A stretch of 11,272 nucleotides of DNA from Gammaproteobacteria bacterium. GTDB taxonomy: Bacteria; Pseudomonadota; Gammaproteobacteria; Chromatiales; Chromatiaceae. The first letter of the stretch is position 1, and every line of letters begins with the position of its first letter. Below are positions 6,614-11,272 of the stretch, piece by piece. A program made the position numbers and the translations under genes. Location of the stretch: NCBI GenBank assembly GCA_024644505.1, contig JAHEHQ010000054.1, forward strand, positions 1-11,272. Direction: 5' to 3'. The notes under the pieces were generated by a model. It did no database searches. It saw nothing but the letters and a program-made list of their open reading frames with translations, and was not told the origin of the DNA.

Positions 6614-7712
6614 TTATAGTCCGCTCTTGAGGCTGGCCTCGATAAAGAGATCCAGCCCGCCGTCCAGCACCGCCTGGGTATTGCCCGTCTCCACACCGGT
6701 CCGCAGATCCTTGATGCGCGACTGGTCCAGCACATAGGAGCGGATCTGGCTTCCCCAGCCGATATCGGACTTGGTCTCTTCCAGGGCCTGCTGCTCTGCG
6801 CTGCGTTTCTTGATCTCCAGCTCATAGAGCTTGGCCTTGAGCTGTTTCATGGCCTGATCCTTGTTCTTGTGCTGGGAGCGGTCGTTCTGACACTGCACCA
6901 CCACGCCGGTGGGATTGTGCGTGATGCGCACCGCGGATTCCGTGCGGTTTACGTGCTGACCGCCCGCACCGCTGGCCCGATAGACATCGATGCGCAGATC
7001 CGCGGGATTGATGTCCACCTCGATGGAGTCATCGATCTCCGGTGCAACGAATACCGCCGCGAAAGAGGTATGCCTGCGGTTTCCGGAATCGAAAGGTGAC
7101 TTGCGCACCAGGCGGTGTACACCGATCTCGGTACGCAGCCAGCCAAAGGAAAAGGGGCCCTCGAACCGAATGGTCGCTGATTTGATACCCGCGACATCAC
7201 CCGGCGAGACCTCCATGAGTTCGGTCTTAAAGCCGTGGATCTCCCCCCACCGCAGATACATGCGAAGCAGCATTTCCGCCCAGTCCTGGGCTTCCGTACC
7301 CCCGGATCCGGCCTGGATATCGAGAAACGCGTTGTTGCCGTCCATCTCGCCGGAGAACATGCGGCGAAACTCGAGGCCGGCGATCTTTGCCTCGAATCTT
7401 TCCAGGTCCGCCACGACCGCATCGAGGGTGTCTTGGTCTTCCTCCTCGATTGCCAGCTCCAGCAGATCGCCGGCGTCTGCCAGGCCGCTCTCCAGTTCGT
7501 CAAGGGTCAGCACCACGGCCTCAAGCGCCGCCCGCTCCTTTCCCAGGGACTGGGCATGATCGGGATCGTTCCAGATGGCTGGGTCCTCCAGCTCGCGCAA
7601 AACCTCGGTCAGTTTTTCCCGCTTTTGGGCATAGTCAAAGATACCCCCTCAGGGACTCGGAACGCCCCTTCAGATCACTGACCTTGCTGGTGATGGGATT
7701 GAGATCCTGCAT
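6614..7712 (-). CDS. prfB: Peptide chain release factor 2, made by programmed +1 frameshift
   Basis: Release factor 2 recognises UGA and UAA stop codons and triggers peptide release on the ribosome. Translation starts at the ATG at 7712, with GAGG (7722-7719) 6 bases upstream. It runs 25 codons from MQDLNPITSK to a UGA at 7637-7635, then shifts +1 and continues from GAC at 7636 to the TAA at 6616-6614. The joined product is 365 residues, the length of E. coli RF2. The stop-codon-reading SPF is at 205-207 and the catalytic GGQ at 250-252, both at the E. coli positions. Residue 246 is alanine, as in most RF2s, unlike the threonine of E. coli K-12. A gene call that ignores the shift would start at an internal TTG near 7600 and lose 37 residues. 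The shift lets low RF2 levels raise RF2 synthesis. It lies 77 bases after mshQ and upstream of lysS. Confidence 0.97.
7634..7649 (-). promoter_or_regulatory. prfB: prfB programmed +1 frameshift site
   Basis: The minus strand reads AGGGGGTATCTTTGAC from 7649 to 7634. It contains an internal Shine-Dalgarno-like AGGGGG, a TAT spacer codon, the slippery CTT and the in-frame TGA followed by C, a poor termination context. This is the classical RF2 autoregulatory site: when RF2 is scarce the ribosome pauses at UGA and slips from CUU to UUU, restoring the long frame. Codon 26 is the stop, the position used in E. coli. Confidence 0.97.
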
Positions 7713-7789
7713 AACGCGCCTCGCTGCTCGGTGACCGGGCAGTCTACAACATATCCCGGACATACGAAAACGCTACGCCTGACGGCCAC
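7713..7789. other. Spacer between mshQ and prfB
   Basis: These 77 bases hold the prfB ribosome binding site (GAGG, 7722-7719). The only hairpin I see is short: CCGGG with CCCGG around 15 bases. I find no clear terminator for the msh operon and no promoter with two good hexamers for prfB, so read-through from mshQ into prfB-lysS is possible. Confidence 0.5.
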
Positions 7790-10459
7790 TCAACGAATCT
7801 CACGCAGATAAACGATGGCGCTGCCGCCCCGGCTGAAGATGCCGAAGCTTGCCCTGGAGGAGGGGTCGGTCATGCCCGCGCCCTGCCAGTCGTATTCCAG
7901 CCAGTCGGGGGCATCAACCAGGACCCCCGCCGTGCCCGTGTTTGCCTCGCCGGGCGCCTGGAGGTTCAGGTTGTATGCCGCGCCCGCGGTGGGCTGAATG
8001 AACAGGAGTGCGGGGTTCCCTGGATTTTCCTCGGCGTAACCGCCGGCAATCGCGGCGGATGCATAGACAGCGGTTTCCCTGTCCACACCTGTCGATACGG
8101 TCAGACCATCGGAGGCATCCAGATCCGTCAGGCTGATGCCCAGCACCTGGCTGCAGCTGTCATCGGTATTGGGCACGAAGCCATTGGCCGTCCCGTCAAA
8201 GTATTCGACCCGCAGGGGGACGGGAAGATGCAGCAGCTCCGAGCCGAAGCTGTTTTCCAGCACCAGCCGGCCGTATCTTATCTGCACCCCTAGCGGTGCA
8301 AACCCGTCCGGCAGACCGGTCGCGGACACGCCGTCGCCGTCCGTTATGGACTGTATCTCCAGATCCAGGTCACTGACGAAGGGATCAACCCGATCAATGT
8401 CGGCACGGGAATAGTTGAAGCTGTCCCCGCTCAAGGTCAGTTGCAGGGTTCCGTCCCCGTTGTCCACCAGCGACGCCACGCCCTGGTTCCAGGTCAGGGA
8501 AACCGGCCCGCCGCCGTCGAGCCTCATCTTGGTGCCGTCACCGGTGAGTGCGGACATGAGGATGCCGGGAACCGTCAGATGATTGTGGTCACCCGTATAG
8601 TTCCGGGTCACCGTGGGTGTGCCCAGGCCGTTATAGGCAGTGACGGTGGCGGCGGGCTCTCCGCCCGGCTGATAACCGACATCCTGACCGGCATAACTGA
8701 AAGCACCAGCCGGGCAGGTGTCGGCAAGCTGACCGTGGGTATCCACGGTCAGCCTGAAATGATCCGGAATGAAGCGCCCCACCCAGTCCCCCGCCATGTC
8801 GTTGCCGAATCTGCAGCCCACTTTCCCGCTGGCATCCGGCGAATTGCCAAAGCCGTCAATGCAGTCGCCCTGTGCGCTGTCCACCAGGGTAAAGCCGTCG
8901 TCCATAACACCCAGGGTCTGCAGCCGGAAACTGCCCACCTCGTCATAGACGAAGCCGCCGTCCGCGCTGCCTGTTGCCGGATTGGCCGCGTTGAAAGCCC
9001 CTGTCAGATTACCCGCGCGTACCGCCCCCCCATGGGCTTCCAGCGGGATCGATGCATCTATCCGCGGGATTCCGTCATAACCGGGCACCGTAGCCACCCG
9101 AAGCGTGAAACCGCTCCCTGCGGCGGCCTTAGGATCGCCGGAGGCTGTGGCATTGTCCAGAATCGGTGCGGTTACCGAGAGGGTCGCCGGGCGGATTGCA
9201 AAACTGTCCCCCGAGCAGGCCTGCAGAGGCGTCGCCCCGCCGTTGTCCGTAACGCGGCAGCCCAGGGCCCTGTAGGCGTCAGGCTGGTTCCATCCGATGG
9301 ATCCCAGATAGCCCTGGTCGGTGGCTGTAAAGGTAAGTGTCTGGGTGGCGACCGTCGAGTAAGTGGCACATGTCCCGGAGGACATATCCACCAGTTCCAC
9401 GGTGACCTGTCGATCCCCGTCCGAGGCATAATCGGTTTCCACCGCATCGGCGCTGTCGTTGCCGTCTGTATCCCGCAACGCCGCCAATGCGACGGTAAAG
9501 GCCTGCCCCGTCACGCGGGTGAACAGATGCCCCGAAAGGGGGTCCTGACCCGGGGTGGTGCAATTGAATCCAAAGGCATCCGTGGGGACCACGGGTGGCA
9601 CCACGCAGGTGCTGATGCTGCCGACCTCGCTTTGCACCGCCGCATCAAAGATTAGACTGGTCTTTTTGTCGACCTTGACCTCCCCCGTGGTCGACACCAT
9701 GCCCCTGAACTCGACCTCTTTATCCAACTCGATCTTGGTCTTGTCATAGGGTGAATAGATTAGTGCCGAGACCTTCGACTTATCCTTGAGCCTGATATCC
9801 ACGTCGTCATAGGCATAGATCTGCAGGTCGGCGACGCTGCCCCCCAGGTTCACCTGACTCTCTTTTCCAAACTCGATCTTGTCATTGGTGTAGATGCGGA
9901 CGGTCCCCGCGGGCGAGATCAGCAGCTGTGCCTTCTCCCCGAGCTTCAGCTCCTCGATGAAATAGTCTCCGGGTGCGAGAGTTACGGTCGCGTCTTTTTT
10001 CACTTCCAGTTTTTCGATCTGGTAGGTCCCGCCCACCATCGTGAAACTGAAATCAGCCTCGTCCTCAATCTTTATCTCGTCATAAGTGCCCTCCCCGGTG
10101 GAGCCGCTGCCGTTCTTGGGTATGGTGATGTCGATCCCGCCGCCGAAGCCTGGAAAAGACGAGGGATCGAGGTCGGGCATAACGGGTGGGGTCGGGGGAT
10201 CTATCATGTCGCCGTCCGGCTCCAGTGCCTTGCCCTTTCCGTTGACCTCGATGCCGTTAACCTCGACATCTTTTTTGACATCCAGCTTTTTTGCCCCATA
10301 AAGGGCGTGGCTGGTATCCAGCGGTCCACAGGCGCCGTAAGTCTTTCCCGTTACGAAGACTGAAAGAAACAGAAACGCAACCAACAGGCCGAAAAAGCCG
10401 TACCCGGCGCCGCGTCCGCCGGACGTATCCGGATTCAGAATGTTGTTCCGGCCCGGCAT
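7790..10459 (-). CDS. mshQ: MSHA biogenesis protein MshQ, DUF6701 family
   Basis: This is an 889-residue exported protein of the MSHA pilus cluster, probably surface-associated; its biochemical role is unknown. A signal sequence or anchor (hydrophobic 22-37) ends near YGACGPLD. Residues 55-275 are a Lys/Asp/Glu-rich beta-repeat region with APGDYFIEELKLGEKAQLL, VRIYTNDKIEF and VSALIYSPYDKTKIEL, resembling the DUF7305 beta-helix-like fold. Ig-like beta segments with paired cysteines follow (about 285-560). The DUF6701 core starts at VGRFIPDHFRL (560-570) and contains IRYGRLVLENSFGSELLHLP (727-746) and NTDDSCS (764-770). It ends FGIFSRGGSAIVYLREIR, a family-typical C-terminus. Ten cysteines follow or adjoin the signal, suiting an exported protein. 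The ATG at 10459 shares its A with the mshP stop (TGATG) and has GAGGGG six bases upstream. A TTG one codon earlier is less likely. Confidence 0.88.
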   Translation of the reverse strand: MPGRNNILNPDTSGGRGAGYGFFGLLVAFLFLSVFVTGKTYGACGPLDTSHALYGAKKLDVKKDVEVNGIEVNGKGKALEPDGDMIDPPTPPVMPDLDPSSFPGFGGGIDITIPKNGSGSTGEGTYDEIKIEDEADFSFTMVGGTYQIEKLEVKKDATVTLAPGDYFIEELKLGEKAQLLISPAGTVRIYTNDKIEFGKESQVNLGGSVADLQIYAYDDVDIRLKDKSKVSALIYSPYDKTKIELDKEVEFRGMVSTTGEVKVDKKTSLIFDAAVQSEVGSISTCVVPPVVPTDAFGFNCTTPGQDPLSGHLFTRVTGQAFTVALAALRDTDGNDSADAVETDYASDGDRQVTVELVDMSSGTCATYSTVATQTLTFTATDQGYLGSIGWNQPDAYRALGCRVTDNGGATPLQACSGDSFAIRPATLSVTAPILDNATASGDPKAAAGSGFTLRVATVPGYDGIPRIDASIPLEAHGGAVRAGNLTGAFNAANPATGSADGGFVYDEVGSFRLQTLGVMDDGFTLVDSAQGDCIDGFGNSPDASGKVGCRFGNDMAGDWVGRFIPDHFRLTVDTHGQLADTCPAGAFSYAGQDVGYQPGGEPAATVTAYNGLGTPTVTRNYTGDHNHLTVPGILMSALTGDGTKMRLDGGGPVSLTWNQGVASLVDNGDGTLQLTLSGDSFNYSRADIDRVDPFVSDLDLEIQSITDGDGVSATGLPDGFAPLGVQIRYGRLVLENSFGSELLHLPVPLRVEYFDGTANGFVPNTDDSCSQVLGISLTDLDASDGLTVSTGVDRETAVYASAAIAGGYAEENPGNPALLFIQPTAGAAYNLNLQAPGEANTGTAGVLVDAPDWLEYDWQGAGMTDPSSRASFGIFSRGGSAIVYLREIR

Positions 10460-10857
10460 CAATTGCCCCTCACCACGGCCATAATGTCCCGGGACACATA
10501 ATCGGGGTTGCCAAGACTACCCCGGCTGGCATTGACGGCGACGCGATACAGCCTGTAGCTGCCCGCCCCTTCGCTGACAACGGCGGGATCGCACTGCTCG
10601 ACCCGCACGCTGAACCCATCCACGTCGACGGTGGATGGAACGGCGGGGCATCCCCCGTTCCTGATTCGGTACACCGCCCATTCGAGGCCGCTCACGGCCG
10701 CATACCAGGCCCGGGCGGACTGAATCGACATGGCAGTGGTGATATGCTGAACAGTGCTAAACCTGACCATGTAGGCGGCCAGCGAAGACAGCACCACGAG
10801 AATAAAGATGGTTCCCACCAGCCCGATTCCCCGCTGTTTTAGGGCAGGCGATTTCAT
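10459..10857 (-). CDS. mshP: MSHA minor pilin-like protein MshP
   Basis: This 132-residue prepilin-like protein of the inner membrane and periplasm is a presumed minor component or assembly factor of the MSHA pilus. A short basic leader ends KQRG, followed by the hydrophobic helix IGLVGTIFILVVLSSLAAY, consistent with prepilin peptidase cleavage after Gly10. The usual glutamate at mature position 5 is replaced by glycine, as happens in GspK-like tip pilins. A helical stretch with RAWYAAVSGLEWAVYRI leads into a small beta domain. Cysteines in GGCPAVP and VEQCDPA could form a disulfide. It overlaps mshO by 4 bases (ATGA) and shares one base with mshQ (TGATG). No independent ribosome binding site is clear, so translation is probably coupled to mshO. 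Confidence 0.87.
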   Translation of the reverse strand: MKSPALKQRGIGLVGTIFILVVLSSLAAYMVRFSTVQHITTAMSIQSARAWYAAVSGLEWAVYRIRNGGCPAVPSTVDVDGFSVRVEQCDPAVVSEGAGSYRLYRVAVNASRGSLGNPDYVSRDIMAVVRGN

Positions 10858-11272
10858 GGCACGTTCGACACGTGTACCTGCTGCTGCAGGGTTATCCGTT
10901 CATCCCCGTCCCGGATGCTGATGATCATGCTCAGCAGCCCGTTGCGGGTGAAAGATCCGGGGTCGTAGGAAAACTCGCAGCCGCTGATCCGGTCGGCCAG
11001 CAGCGCATTTTCCGCCGGGTTACTCAGCCCCGTAATCTCGGCGTGGGTGTCAACGCTGCCCTGGGCTGGACGTATGTTGTAGCCCTGGTAGCGCCGGATG
11101 CTGCCCTGCCCCAGATCGCAGAGGTAACTGACGGGCGTATCCACGATGTAAAAGCGCTGCTGCGGCGAGGCCGCCGGAAAGGCGGTATTGCCGGAGGAAA
11201 AGAGGGTATTGTCGAAGTCGATGGTAATGTTGCCGGTGGTGTCCACATCCGTAATGGTGGCGGCATTGTCCA
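10854..11272 (-). CDS. mshO: MSHA minor pilin MshO, C-terminal part
   Basis: The last 138 codons of a gene run in from the right edge; the N-terminal pilin helix is outside the window. The visible sequence has the MshO-typical FYIVDTPVSYLCDLGQG, a second cysteine in RISGCEFSYDPGSF, NGLLSMIISIRDGDE and a C-terminus QQQVHVSNVP. The two cysteines probably form a disulfide in the globular minor-pilin domain. The order mshO-mshP-mshQ is that of characterised MSHA clusters, where these are the distal genes, so the rest of the cluster should lie to the right. The frame is open to the edge, and a GTG at 11246 is internal rather than a start. Confidence 0.85.
   Translation of the reverse strand, partial: DNAATITDVDTTGNITIDFDNTLFSSGNTAFPAASPQQRFYIVDTPVSYLCDLGQGSIRRYQGYNIRPAQGSVDTHAEITGLSNPAENALLADRISGCEFSYDPGSFTRNGLLSMIISIRDGDERITLQQQVHVSNVP

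Noticed and set aside
7635..7637. prfB as a pseudogene because of the early in-frame TGA
   Set aside because: The stop is part of the canonical RF2 programmed frameshift, with AGGGGG and CTT in exact position.
8441..9655. Plus-strand 404-codon open frame opposite mshQ
   Set aside because: Composition rich in Arg/Gly/His/Ile with no domain; mshQ on the other strand carries the DUF6701 hallmarks.

Overview
The window looks like chromosomal DNA of a gammaproteobacterium, GC-rich by eye (a free-living Chromatiales/Ectothiorhodospiraceae-like lineage is my guess, from protein style only). The evidence is a prfB-lysS pair with the classical RF2 frameshift site, a proteobacterial YgfZ, and the distal end of an MSHA-type (type IVa) pilus cluster. 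Coding density is high. All genes lie on the minus strand except ygfZ. I see no rRNA, tRNA, CRISPR array, insertion sequence or integrase.

Layout from left to right. (1) 1-1587 is the N-terminal 529 residues of a Rad50/YhaN-like coiled-coil ATPase cut by the left edge. It has two hydrophobic, probably membrane-spanning stretches in its arm. It is preceded by a 62-residue acidic small protein gene (1590-1778) separated by only 2 nt. (2) 1779-1983 is non-coding, with a perfect operator-like palindrome and a weak hairpin. (3) 1984-3807 is a short-type RNase II/RNB exoribonuclease. It is divergent from ygfZ (3971-4993), and the spacer between them holds a good sigma70-type promoter for ygfZ. (4) ygfZ converges on lysS (5013-6518) with 19 nt between them, and the two 3' ends form overlapping inverted repeats. 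(5) prfB (7712 to 6614, read through a +1 frameshift) lies upstream of lysS in the order seen in E. coli. (6) 7790-11272 holds mshQ, mshP and the 3' end of mshO, in overlapping coupled reading frames. They encode a large secreted DUF6701 protein and two minor pilin-like proteins.

Functional themes: the centre is RNA and translation housekeeping (RNase II family, YgfZ, lysyl-tRNA synthetase, release factor 2). The right end is surface pilus assembly. The left end is a less well understood DNA-repair-like ATPase with a small partner. The parts least explained by known gene families are the small protein plus membrane-anchored ATPase pair and the lysine/aspartate-rich beta-repeat N-terminus of MshQ. 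I found no clear evidence for a wholly new system. The strongest leads are listed as findings.
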